DNA of 64,000 nucleotides. It comes from Chaenocephalus aceratus. Lineage: Eukaryota; Chordata; Actinopteri; Perciformes; Channichthyidae. The stretch is from positions 19,025,204 through 19,089,203 of the forward strand of contig CM043808.1 of the NCBI GenBank assembly GCA_023974075.1, read 5' to 3'. Positions 35,401 through 53,800 of the stretch are shown here, one piece after another. A model generated the notes under the pieces. That model saw only the letters and a list, made by a program, of their open reading frames with translations. It searched no databases and had not been told where the DNA came from. Every line of letters begins with the position of its first letter. The stretch's first letter is position 1. Position numbers and translations under genes: made by a program.

Positions 35401-35948
35401 AATAAAGATTTCACAAATCTGAAACTGTGTTATAAAGAATCTTTAGACCCTCTGGGATAATCCAGTCCAGATTTGATGAGTGTAGGTCTAGTGGTTTTAG
35501 AGCAGGACCTGGTCTAATGTGGTCAGGATGCGAAAAAAGCACTGAAATCTCCCTTGTTTGTATTTTCACAAATAGAATAAAGGTTTCACAAATCTGAAAC
35601 TGTGTTATAAAGAATCTTTAGACCCTCTGGGATAATCCAGTCCAGATTTGATGAGTCTAGGTATGGTGGTTTCAGATCAGGACCTGGTCTAATGTGGTCT
35701 ACATGTAAAAAAAAAAGCACTGAAATCTCCCTTGTTTGTATTTTCACAAATAGAATAAAGGTTTCACAGATCTCAAACTGTGTTATAAAGAATCTTTAGA
35801 CTCTCTGGGATAATCCAATCCAAATAAATCTGCTATGCAGCGATTTAAGAGGTTAAAACACGGAGGAATGTTCGCTCAGCGCTGTAAATTAAATGTCCCT
35901 TAACTGCCGAATCGGATGCTCTGAATCGGAAGCCAACTTCAGCGTCGT

Positions 35949-36819
35949 AAGTTACGAGTCAATTGTGGACAAGCCCAAACTCGATGTCATTGGGTTTGAG
36001 TCCAGTTTACTTTATTGTTAACTGTAAAAACGTTGTCTTTTCCCCTGTGGTCTTGGTTTACTGGCCTCCACAAAATGACCTTACAACACTTTAGCTCAAA
36101 GCGAGACATTGTAACACCCATAGGATGCGACTATCAGTAGGAAAAACAAAGGTCCCAAACCATTACCATATGCCAAAGAAGGGCAACACAAAAACAAACT
36201 TAAGAATAACTTAAAGCTTATTAGCAGCTTGACAGGATCTGGTTTTAACACCTCATAGCTACAGTTTTTGGAAGTACTGTCGAATTCACTCAACATTGAA
36301 CAACTGTATTTCACAATCTAAAGCATGTCCATTGAGAGCTGGTATTTATTTGTATCCAGAGCCACCAAAAGGCATCAGTTGAAAAGAAAAAAATGGCAAC
36401 TGGCCTGTTGATCTTTACAATTTACTGCACCAGGATCAGTTTGTTTTGTATTTTGGTGAAATTAAAATATGTATTAGCTGTTGGATATGGTAAAAACGGA
36501 TAAGTCAAATCAAGCAATCTGATTGGTTCTTAGCCGTGATATAATGAGCGTATATCACGGGTAGATAGAATTGTAGTTACTTTCTTTTTTCTTTTTTTGG
36601 TAGTCAGTATCCCTCTGAGCTACAAAAACTGAACAGAATTTAAGATTACGTCCGTTGCGAAACTACCTAACAAAGCTTAAGATGGAAACATTTAAGGTTA
36701 ACTTCGACCTCTGGGGTCGCCTTAATATGGAGGAGTAGATTTAGCAGTGCCTAAACTGCCTATCTCCTGAAAAAAAAGCACCTAAATGACGACATCACAT
36801 ACGTGAAGAGCAGGTAGAC
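35949..36819. other. Intergenic, nothing recognised
   Basis: AT-rich. A short inverted motif around 36533-36563 (CGTGATATAATGAGCG...TATATCACGG) probably belongs to a dispersed repeat. Confidence 0.4.
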
Positions 36820-37904
36820 CAGTGGTTCTCAAACTTTTTCTGTCAGGCCCCCCCTTTGGAGAAAAAAAAAAAAGTCGGGGCCCCCCCCAACACAAATAGT
36901 CAGGCTCAGTGGCGGCGCCAGAGATTTATTTTGGGGGTGCTGTGGGGTAGCTTGACGTTTCATAGAGGGTGCTCAAACATTTAGGGTTTCCCATTAATGT
37001 ACCGGGCACTACAGTGGAGTTTTCTACTGCAACACTCCCCACGCATATACACAACGTACCCGCAACTGTTACAATGAAGGCTTGATAATCAGCTCACGAC
37101 ATATAGGTGTAAGCAGGGGTAAAGTGCTATTTTTATAGGTGGTGTGTGGACCTCACATAGGGGGGTCCGGGGGCAAGCTCCCCCGGGAAGATTTTTAAAT
37201 ATTGAAGTTAAAAGCATCAATCTGGTGCACTTTGAGAGCAACATGAAGAGATCTATGGATACATCTCTCTCAACACCCATTTGAAACAGAACTGTAAACA
37301 GATTTACTATTTCTTTATGGATATTTTACAAATCACTCCCCTTTTAAACTTTATTCATTTTTTAATGTCATATAGTATTTCATAGCTGTTTTTCATTTAT
37401 TCTCTTATTTTTTTATAATAATGATCATATAAATGTGTGCCTCGGAAATAATTGTTACATTAATGGTGACCAAAAGGTTTGAGACCCACTGAGATAACAC
37501 TGAGAGAGTCCTTTAGCTCACTGAGTCTCTCAGTCTGACAGGAAAGGATTCTCCTCCACTTTGTTGTTGAAAAAACTCCTTATATCCGTTAGCGTAGCTC
37601 GCTAGCACCAGAAGCTAACATCAACGATCTCCGGTACCGGTGCGCTCTCTCTCTCGCTCGCGCACGCTCGCACACAAAATGGCTTGTTCCACACACACAC
37701 AGAGCCGAGCTTTACTGAAACACAGAGACCCAGACGTAATGGTACTGTATCATATTATTTTCGAATCAATAATTTTTAAAAATATGATTTGTTTTTTTTG
37801 TTTGTTTTTTTTAATAACCATTTTTCCTCCTGGTCTCTCGCGCCCCCCCTGTCATGCCTCTGCGCCCCACTGGGGGGGCGCGCCCCCCACTTTGAGAACC
37901 ACTG
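36820..37904. mobile_element. hAT deletion derivative, 8-bp TSD AGGTAGAC
   Basis: Ends CAGTGGTTCTCAAA and TTTGAGAACCACTG are inverted repeats. AGGTAGAC flanks at 36812-36819 and 37905-37912. The interior resembles, in reverse, the hAT at 50374-51515, sharing a segment of about 280 bp (37066-37345). No transposase frame remains. Confidence 0.9.
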
Positions 37905-37912
37905 AGGTAGAC

Positions 37913-38477
37913 CAACTGACCGGAGAAAGTGGAGCAATATTCTCGCCAGGCCAAGCAACAGCCTAGTACACAACCTCAGCCTAGTACAAGTACTCGTAAG
38001 TCATTCTACTGATGCTGGACAGTTTTTCAGTGGGTGCACAATAAACGGCAACATACAAATGAATGTAAATAAATAGCCAAATAATGGATCAACGCTGTCT
38101 GTCTAATATGTTCGCTAGCTGTTAGTGTTGTTGCATAGCAACTATCTCGCACTATGTTTTGTGCAGAAGGCAACGGAGGGACTATTTTATTTTGAACATC
38201 ATTATTTACTAATAAAAACTATTTAAATTGGAGTGTGTATTTTTCTTTCATATTGCCATACTTGGTAAGTATATAGCACACAATAAAAGAATAGTTAAAA
38301 TATATTAAATTGCATCACTGGGTTGGGCTGGGTTGAAACATATTTTTGATTTAAACAGTTGTTGCTAAAAACAAACAAAGTTATGCCATTTTTAAACAAT
38401 AATTTCTGTGAAGTTTTTGAATGTTTCTTTGTCTGATGGTCTGTATCTGCTCTACCTAGGCCTAATGTTAGAGGTTA
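37913..38477 (+). promoter_or_regulatory. Putative slc2a12 upstream region
   Basis: Sequence between the hAT element and the first coding exon. It holds an RFX X-box-like inverted repeat, GTTGCATAGCAAC, at 38130-38142. A splice-acceptor-like stretch (GCTCTACCTAG) ends at 38460, about 20 bp before the ATG, so an upstream non-coding exon is possible. The transcription start cannot be placed. Confidence 0.4.
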
Positions 38478-44724
<6,247 letters not shown>

Positions 44725-44772
44725 TTTTATCATTTGATTCCCAACTGTACACCTCACCTGAAGGAGAGTCCA

Positions 44773-45571
44773 GGGGCCTCATTTATAACGCCGTGCGTAG
44801 GATTCACGTGAGAAGGTTGCTTACGTGGTAGAAATCCAAAAAATATATACAGAAATTTTCCGATTCACCAAACATTGCGTACCGGCGAGGAAAGTGTGTA
44901 CGGCACTTCCTACGACGGTTTCCCTTTATAAATCACAATCAACTCGAAATGCGGTGCAGCTTTTGCGGGCTTCACGTAACGCCCATATTGGCCTATAAAT
45001 AGTCAGAGAAACGGCCATTCATTCATTTTGACTGACTGCATGAAGAAGATCGCAGGAAATGACGACAGAACAGCTAAAAAAGACATCTCACACCTTGTCA
45101 GATTTAGGTTATTTTGGGGAGGTCGAGATAAATCATATTGTTTGGTGGATGCAGTTTGAACCAGAGTAGCAGCATGGAGGTCGGATCGTCACCAAAATAA
45201 ATAAATAAGTGGTCCGAAAAAGGTTTATGACAAAATAAATACATATCGCCAACCTTCCTCAGGCAGTGCGTTTGTACCGGGGACAGGAGACACCCCCTTG
45301 ATGAGAAACTGTAAGAAATCCCTCCCTCCGGAGTGGAGTCATGACGACTGGATCTGAATTATGTTTTTGGATTTGGTGGTTTGTGTCCCAGCTGTCGATC
45401 AGCTGTGCGCTGCGTCTCCACTGCAGCCTGTGCATCTCAAGCGGTGCGTACGCATGGGTTAGAGGGCCGCACATTTTCCCGTCAAGTTAGTATTTTATAA
45501 ATCGCAAACATTGCGCAGAAACTGGTGTACGCCATTTTTTGGGCGTATATCCCTTTTATAAATGAGGCCCC
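44773..45571. mobile_element. DNA transposon with GGGGCCTCATTTATAA ends, in slc2a12 3' flank
   Basis: GGGGCCTCATTTATAA (44773-44788) is mirrored by TTATAAATGAGGCCCC (45556-45571). The ends resemble a fish Harbinger-like family, but the target duplication is not resolved and no transposase is seen. It starts 48 bp after the slc2a12 stop, so it may lie in the 3' UTR. Confidence 0.75.
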
Positions 45572-46584
45572 AGAGCATTTAAGGGCAACTGTTAAGAATT
45601 TGGGTTTGAACTCGTAGATCGCTGCAGTTCAAGCAGATCCTGTATTGATGGCAAACTCATATCCTTGTTGCTACGTGCTGCACGTGAAGGACGAACAACA
45701 GGAAGGGGATAATGGAAATTGTATTTTCAGGACATTTAAAAAAAATTAAGGTTTGATTACATTAGTGGAACTCAGGTCTCACTTCAGGAAGTAAAGATAC
45801 ACTTTGGGGATGAATTTAATTTCTTTGTAAAAAATGCCTTTCTTGTATTACCTACCAATTCAACCCCAACATAATGACTTCCATATAAACCTTGAATTCT
45901 TGGAGAATATGTTTTTCCAATGTCTCAATAATTCAAGGGTGAACATATATACAACAAACATATTGGGGGTAAAGTATTACCTTAAGAATAGTTCCAATAA
46001 GGCATAAATGGAAGAAAACCCACTCAAACTGTTCTACTACAGGTTTTTAGTTTAGACAAAATAATGCCTCGTTGGTCTTGATTAGGGAAATCAAAGATGT
46101 ACTAAACTATCAAACACTAATAACTTCAAATGTCTGTAACATTCTTTGAATTCCAAATTAATGCATAATTCATTATTTATGTACTGTAACAACACTAGAG
46201 CTCTTTTTATATGGGATTAAGCAATCAAGAAAATGATGACTCAACAAGATACCTTTTACCTTCTGCTGCACAAATACTAAAAGCATCAGGTATGGTAGTA
46301 TTATTGGCTAGACAATATTGGTACTGTTGTATTGTAAGATGAAAAGTGATGAAATGGTTGTTTTTTTACTCAATGTTGCCAAAATTAAACTTAGATGATT
46401 AACAAGTGGGATGTTTTACATCAAAGTGTGTACTTTGACAGCTCCTTATCTTTTTCTCCTGTAGGAATGTATTTGTAATCGGACACACTGAAAATCTTGG
46501 ATAACCATGAGTTATTCATTGCTTCACTCCAGCTGTAATCACGCCACGCATGTACACAAAGAGAGTAAATGATACGAAGTGAAG
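45572..46584. other. Convergent intergenic space between slc2a12 and tbpl1
   Basis: AT-rich. No gene seen. The slc2a12 3' end could not be placed. Confidence 0.5.
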
Positions 46585-47879
46585 TGTAGTTTTAATTGTT
46601 GATCCTTTATTTTTATACAAAATACAAAATTCTGAACAAGTGTCACAAACTTTCAGTCGACACTAGTTCAAAAAGTCCATCGCACATACTTAAGACGACA
46701 TGTCAACGGCTATATCAACATGTTTTCATCAGATGCCTCTATTATATACATACATCTGTTGCCTGACATTAGGTTGTCCCAATTAAAAACACTTTCTGTT
46801 GTTCAGGAGAATGATAATGTGTAGGATTTGATTTTTCTGGGACTAGCTAACATCGTTGTCATTGCCTCTTTGAACACTGTGAAATGGAACGGCTGCTGCT
46901 TAGATTATGAGTTATTTACTTAAAAATGACTTAAATTTTTTTTTTAAAGAGTTTCTGTTACTCTAGTCTGTGCCTCTCAAGCAATTTCAAAGACTAACTA
47001 TGGACGGTGTTTCATAACTATTCCTTCCCTTGTGTCAGCAACAATGACCTGGGACTAACCAGAAGTTCTGTTTAGTAAAAATGAGTTGGGGGTCTATGGT
47101 GACGGACACATTAAGAATTAAAACATACCCTTTGTATATTTGCCTTGTTTAAATCTATGATTAAAAAATGAAATCACAACTTCTGTGAATTCTGATCCAG
47201 TACCAGTTAAGAATGAATAACAGATTTATAGTAAACTGACAACCAAACCAAGTAATAAAACAGATTAAAAGCAACAAGTTAATTGAGATTAATGCTTTCT
47301 GTGCATCTGCATAAAGAACTGCAGCCTCAGTCCAGACTCCATGTTTTTCTGATTGGGCAGAAATATGGATAATACAGAGGAGGCCTTGTGTTTGTGTTAA
47401 CACGCCATGGACGGAGATTATTTTAGAAAAACGACATCTTGTATGTAGAGTTGAAGGTGAGGCTTCTCAGTGTAGACCTACTGACCCGATGCAATGGTCA
47501 CAACAGTTCAGCGTTAAAATGGTTAGACTATTAAAAACGGGTCTTTCTGTGTCCACCCAGAGCAAATGAGGAACATGAGTGAATAACTTCAATGTCAGGC
47601 AGGTCTGGAAGAGCAGTTTCCACTGAAGAAGGTGACGTTTGAAAGAGAAACGTGTAAGTCTAGGCGGGTTAAAATCACAATAGCCACAGAATCCACAACA
47701 ACAGAGACACTTGTGAGAGGGAAGTTGTTAAAAGTTCAAATCCAGGTGACATCCAGTCTGTTGTGTTAGAAGTTTGTGGACAGGTAGCGGTAAATCCAAG
47801 CAAATAAAACCCAAGGATAAAGTGCTTCCTCACTGACAAATCAGACGTGTCTTCTCTTTCCTTCATTCCCTCGTTTCTT
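46585..47879 (-). other. tbpl1: tbpl1 3' UTR
   Basis: From the TAG at 47880-47882 to a minus-strand AATAAA at 46606-46611, giving about 1.3 kb. The end is inferred from the signal only. Confidence 0.6.
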
Positions 47880-50800
47880 CTATTTGCGGAGGGGTTTCCT
47901 ACACTCGAACAGTAGTGGGTACACCTGCTCAACAGCTGTGGCCACAGTCTGCACATTTGGTCCTGGACAATGGGATAGATGGGGATGGAGTGGGGGTAGG
48001 ATGAGAACATAACAATAAGGTTTTAGTACAATTAAAAGACAGAAAGAAGCCAAAAACTCTGAAGAAATTGAAGTCACATATACCATTAGCACCATTGTTT
48101 GAGTTAAGTTTAACACAAAAACGTCCTAAACTATTTCATCCAGAGTAAAAATTGCTTTTCTGGTTGTGACAGACTATAAAAGCGCCTCCTAGCTGAGGAT
48201 GAGACTCAGTACCCTATAAGAAATGTAACGGTGTACAGCATTGCACTTTTACTATTTAATCATTATTACTAGTATAATTATCAGTTACTAAGACCGTTAA
48301 AGTAATGAGAATAGAAGAATAAAGATAGACATAGTTTTAAACCTGATATAAAAAAAAAAGATCGCATCTCACTGAAGCTAATTAGTTGACATGTTGCCAG
48401 CAGTATAGCAGGAAAAATAAACTACAGTGAGTTTATTTGAATACTGTAGATAAGGAAATGAACACAGTATGGTAGCGGTCAACTGTCACACACATATGTG
48501 CATGTAGCGAGAGGTACCTGTAACTGTGATGCTGCCAGTCGAGAACACCTGGACGGTAGCTTTAATATGTTTGATCCTGTAGGTGGCAGCAGGATGGAGC
48601 TCCGGTTCATAACTGACAAACAAGCACAAGGTAAGTCATCTCAAAAATCTTGATGAATCAACCATGACCTTCAATAACTATTTTTTGGACAATAACTGAA
48701 AAAACAAAATCATAATTGAGGTTATTCATCCAAAATACAGTATTCTCCCCTAGCATGCAGCATTACAGGGACACAGAAGGTTAATTCATTTAATTTTTGG
48801 GCCAAAACTAATTCAAAAAAATAGAAGAATACACCATGTTCTTTTTACAATCTAAATCTGTGTACCTATCCAAGTACATATACAGCTTTGTGAATCAGAA
48901 GCTGTTTACACATACTCATCTTTTCTCTGATGCTGGTGCCAAATGAATACTGAAATGCTGAACAGTGCTCACACCACTAGAGGTCATCCTGCCTTTCCAA
49001 ATAATTAAACTCTATGGTAAAAAAAACTTTTAAACCGGGCTATTTACTCCAAAATACATGTACTGAGGTGCCTCTGGCAAAAAAAATGAAATAAATGTAA
49101 TTACATTTCATTCAAAATAACTGACAAACCATATAATAATGACACTAATCTGTAGTCTTTATGAGATCAGAGATAACGTCAGACTTGAGAGTCAAAATGA
49201 GAACCAAAACATTTTGGAGATTCTGGACTGACAGGAGAAACCATAGGTACTATGTTATATTATTTATAGCACTGCTAAGACAAATCTGGATAACAGTTAT
49301 GATTGTAATCAGTGTGGTGATATTGGTTGTAATGCATAGAACTGTATTACCTGGCAATGGGTCGGTTGTTCATTGTAAAGTCTATAAGGGCGATTGAAAA
49401 GGGCATGGAGCACACTGCCAGAACATTCACCACTTTGAAGGCTGAAAACCTCACCTGTGTAGAAAAACATACACATGCAGTTACTCATATGAATGTATTT
49501 ACTCGTACATGCGTCCACATTAAAGAAGAACTCGTCTTTTAATGTTGGTCTCATGGCCTTAGTGTTGGCAATAATTCCTATAAATCAGCCCCCACACACA
49601 CTCCAGTTATTCCAGAAATATATGCAAATGTAATCCACCGATAACCGGCAAGTAATCTGATCTGGTGAGAGGTGACCTGTCTAAACCAAATGAGAATTCA
49701 CAAGAAATGTAATCATTTAAACTCAGTCAGTATGTTTGTTTGACTAAAGAACTGCATTAACAGCAGAGCCTTCTTGAAAACATATTGACTCTTGCTGAGT
49801 CAATAAGTGCAGGATTGTATAAAGAAAAGAAAAATCCCCTGAGAAATCACATGTTTTTCTCATAACAGAGGCTTGAACCTTAACTAGACAGTCTAAAATG
49901 CAAGCATGTTACAATAGGCTTCACATTCTGGATTGACATTCATAGTTATGCCTGTTTTTCAAACATAATAAAGTGCTTTTTGTCTCATAACAAAGGTTAT
50001 GCTCACCCTGAAGCCCAGTTTCTGCAGAACACGGGCCTAAACCTGCGATCGCCCAGCTTTGCGTCATCCTCACTGCAAAATACAGAAGAGATGTTACATG
50101 GAAATTGGCAAACAAAGAGTAAGGGAGGCAAGAAATCAGAAGCCCCACATGTTTCTCACCAGAGATAGTTAAAAGAGCAGTGCATGACATTAAGGATTTT
50201 GGGAGATGGCCCGGTGGGCCATCTAAGCTAATTTACAGATGGCCCTGAGCCCAATAGAGATTGCCCTGAAAAATGTGCACGGACGAAATGACGCACGAAG
50301 GGTTTGGGGGGCCTCCCCCTAGAAAATGTAGATGTTTGCAGGTCTTAGATGCTGTCTGGTGCATTCTCTAGACCAGTGGTCGCCACCAGTCGATCGCGTG
50401 TGGGGTTTGCGGGTAGATCGCGGACCGTAAACAAAAAAGTAACAAAAGAAAGAAAAATAATAATGTTTGAAAAATACGTTTTTTTAGATGTAAACCTATC
50501 ATCCACCACCCCGTTAGCAGGTGCCACTTGATTGACGTATATTTGAGACACCTCAATAATATAATACATTAACCGTGCTTTACGTGAAACCTCATCATGA
50601 CACAAGAGAGGACGGCAGGACTGTAATTTCCCGTGTTCGGTGAATGCAACAGAGGCAGACACCAGACTAATCAGAGAGTTGCATGGAAATACACGTGTGC
50701 TTGTGTCATTCAAGCTCGGCTCTGTGTGTGTGTGGCAATAGCGCATTTAGTGTGATAGAGGGAGAGGGAGAGAGGGACCGGTGCTAGCGGGGACCGTGAT

Positions 50801-53800
50801 GTTAGCATCTGGTGAGCTAGCTGCACTAACGGACATAAGGAGCTGTTTGTTCCACAACAAGCTGGAGGAGAGTCCTCCCTGTCAGACTGAGGGGCTCAGG
50901 TGAGCTAAAGGACTCTGAGTGTTTAGAACGGTTTTTGTCACAAATTATTCAAAAGATTATTTCTGCGGCACACCTTCATATGATCATTATAGTTATACAA
51001 ACAATAAGAGAATACATAAAAAACAGGTATGAAATACTATATGGCAGTAAAACAAGAATACAGTTTAAAAGGGGAGTGATTTGTAAAATATCCATAAAGA
51101 AAAGAAAATCTGTTTACAGTTCTGTTTCATATGGGTGTTGAGAGATGTATCCATAGATCTCTTCTTGTTGCTCTCAAAGTGCACCAGATTGATGCTTTCA
51201 ACTTCAATATTTAAAAAAAATCTTCCCGGGGGAGCATCCCGCCGGACCCCCCTAGAGGTGAGGACCCCCCTAGAGGAGGTGAGGTCTGCCCCCACTCATA
51301 CAAAATAGCACTTTACCACCCCTGCCTATATGCCGTGAGCTGATTATGGAGCCTTCATTGTAACAGTAATTCAGATGCAATTAGCCTATATAAAAGGCCT
51401 CAAATTGAAGCACTGTCTGGGCCGTCTTTTTCACTCAATTCTGCAATAGATAGATCTCGCCTTTCACCTAGGCCGAGGTCGGTGATCTTGGGCTTAAAAA
51501 GGTTGGTGACCACTGTTCTAGACTGAATTATAAGATGAACCACCACAATATTATATTGTACAATTTCAATTGTATTCTTCATTTCACTTGTTTGTTTGTT
51601 CTTGTTTGTGTTTTCTCGCTTGCATGCCCTGCATAGCTATAAGAAATACTTAAGTTGTTGGTCAAGACACTTTCCATCTGATGAAGGCAAATGCCTTCAT
51701 CAGATGTAAAAAAGTAGAAAACATTACATTCAGATATAACTGCCAAAACAAACATTATTTACACTATTATGGCCCCTGTTAAAAATGTTTGTAATGTTAA
51801 CTACTGTAAGTTGGTCGAACGAATGTCTCCTCATCCGGAAGCTGGCCGAGCAGACCCGAGCAGCAGTCGAGAGGAGCCGAGCGCATCCGCGAAGCACACA
51901 AAATGGCGATGTCAGAGTTCCCGTTAGCCGGCAAATCTAAATCTCTTCTGTCAAAATAATTTCCCTTTAGCGCAATACCGCTTCAGTTACGCCACTTATG
52001 TGACAGACAAGAAGAGTATGTGACAGACAAGAATAGTCAATTCTAATGTCTAACACTTAATGTGGAGAAAGAGATGTCCTGTATGGGTTGATTGTGCGTT
52101 GATCTGTTGGTAATGCCTCGGGGTTCCGGTGGGCATGTAAACAAATGCATAATGCTGCGCTATACTTTGTGGCCTCACCCGGTTGCATAGCGACTAGGGG
52201 TGTAACGGTATCCGTATTCGTCCCGTACCGTCACGGTTCGGACGTCACGGTTCGGACGTCACGGTTCGGCACATGCAGTCACACGGCGAATACGCCTTTT
52301 TTTTTCGAGTGGGAAAAAAGTCTGTCCTTCAGGGCAGCATCCACTACACTATTTATAATCCAGGGGGCGGTATTGCGCCTAAAAGCTGTTTGCCAGCCGC
52401 CCTTAAACAACAAATAAAGAACAAGAAGAAACAACAACAAAACGAATTAAATACAAGAAGAAGAAAAGTTAGTATGGCGATTTCAGATAACACACAGGAG
52501 CTAGAACCCACCTGCTTCTTTTAAATCAGCTGTGTGGGAACATTTCGGGTTCCCTGTGGACTACAATAACGATGGAGTGTGCGAGTGGTGGATCCGACGA
52601 GGACGGTGTGTCGGCGTTGTTCGATAGCGGTGCGGTATGCTAATGGGAACACGCCAAACATGCTAAATCATATCAGAAGGCATCACCCAGATTTGCCAAT
52701 CACCGGAGCCCGGCAAAAGACAACAGCAGTTCAACAGCTGATCCCCGCTGTTTTTAAGAAGCCAATAGAAAGCCGTGAAACCAAAATAAATAACGGGAGC
52801 TTTTGGCATATGTTTTTCAACGACTTTGCGCTCTTGAAACACTTTCTTATTATTTATGATGTAAGACATTCTTTTTAGTTTTACAGCTTGATGAAACCTT
52901 TTTGTTTGACATCAGCCATTATAGATAATATGGCCATCTGAGTGTGTGTGTGGTACTGTTTATGGTTTGTTTTTAACTGTTTAATACAGTTAATTATTCA
53001 AAATATCAGAGTTCCTTATTTTGAGACTGAAACTTGCACTACTGTTCAAAAATAAATAACAACAAACCTGGAATTACGCATTTGGGACTTTTTTTTTGTA
53101 CCGAACCGTGACCCCCAAACCGAGGTACGAACCGAACCGTGACTTCTGTGAACCGTTACACCCCTAATAGCGACACTTATTGTTTAGGTGTCTTTTAATA
53201 AGCAGGTAGTCATATCATTAGCTAGAACTAGCTGGATCTGATCGATATGGACATAAACATGAGTGAAGTCTAATCTGACGGGAGAGAGATCAGCTGCTGC
53301 TGACGAGTCGACACGCAGCTCTGCATGATCACATGCAGCGGTGGGCGGACAAAAACACACACTTCAGGTTAGAATATCACACGTAGCTATTTTAATTACC
53401 TCTCCAACTACCTAAACTAGTTAGATATGTTTAGTTGTACTGTTGGGTTACTCATTACTGGATCCGCGAGCTGCATGATACTGGCATAATAGATTGCCCG
53501 ATCGGGCAACCAGCAGGTGAGGCTTCATTGCCCGAGCTAAATACTAGATGGCCCCGGGCCATCGGGCAGTCCTTAATGTCGAGCCCTGATGAGGCTATTA
53601 ATAGTGCTCTGGCAACAACAACAACAACAACCCGATTTGTTATGAGCAGTTGCAGATTTTATTCGCAGACTTCAAAGGAGTTCATGGTTTGTGTTTTATG
53701 TGTAGAGCAGGGGTCTCAAACTCAAGGCCCGGGGGCTAAATCCGGCCCGTGACTAAATTTTATGTGGCCCCGCAAGAGCTTGCAAAGAATATAATACGTT

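Larger units (their letters stand above)
33230..35948. mobile_element. Inverted-repeat element with 175-bp subterminal tandem units
   Basis: The tips (CGACGCTGAAGTTGGCTTCC at 33231, its complement ending at 35947) begin about 140 bp of matched inverted sequence. Each arm then holds about three tandem units of about 175 bp: starts near 33369, 34029 and 34204 on the left, and inverted units at 35395-35815 on the right. A hAT fragment interrupts the first left unit. The centre (34380-35390) has no transposase. Family not recognised. Confidence 0.75.
50178..53588. mobile_element. Outer hAT-like element in tbpl1 intron, containing two other hATs
   Basis: The left end CAGTGCATGACATTAAGGA and the right end (reverse CAGGGCTCGACATTAAGGA) form inverted termini, continued by GATGGCCC and GGCCATCTA motifs on both sides. 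Matching 8-bp flanks were not found. Nested inside are the hATs at 50374-51515 and 52195-53166. Confidence 0.65.

Noticed and set aside
44773..45571. Firm Harbinger family assignment
   Set aside because: Inverted ends are clear, but no three-base target duplication or transposase was visible.
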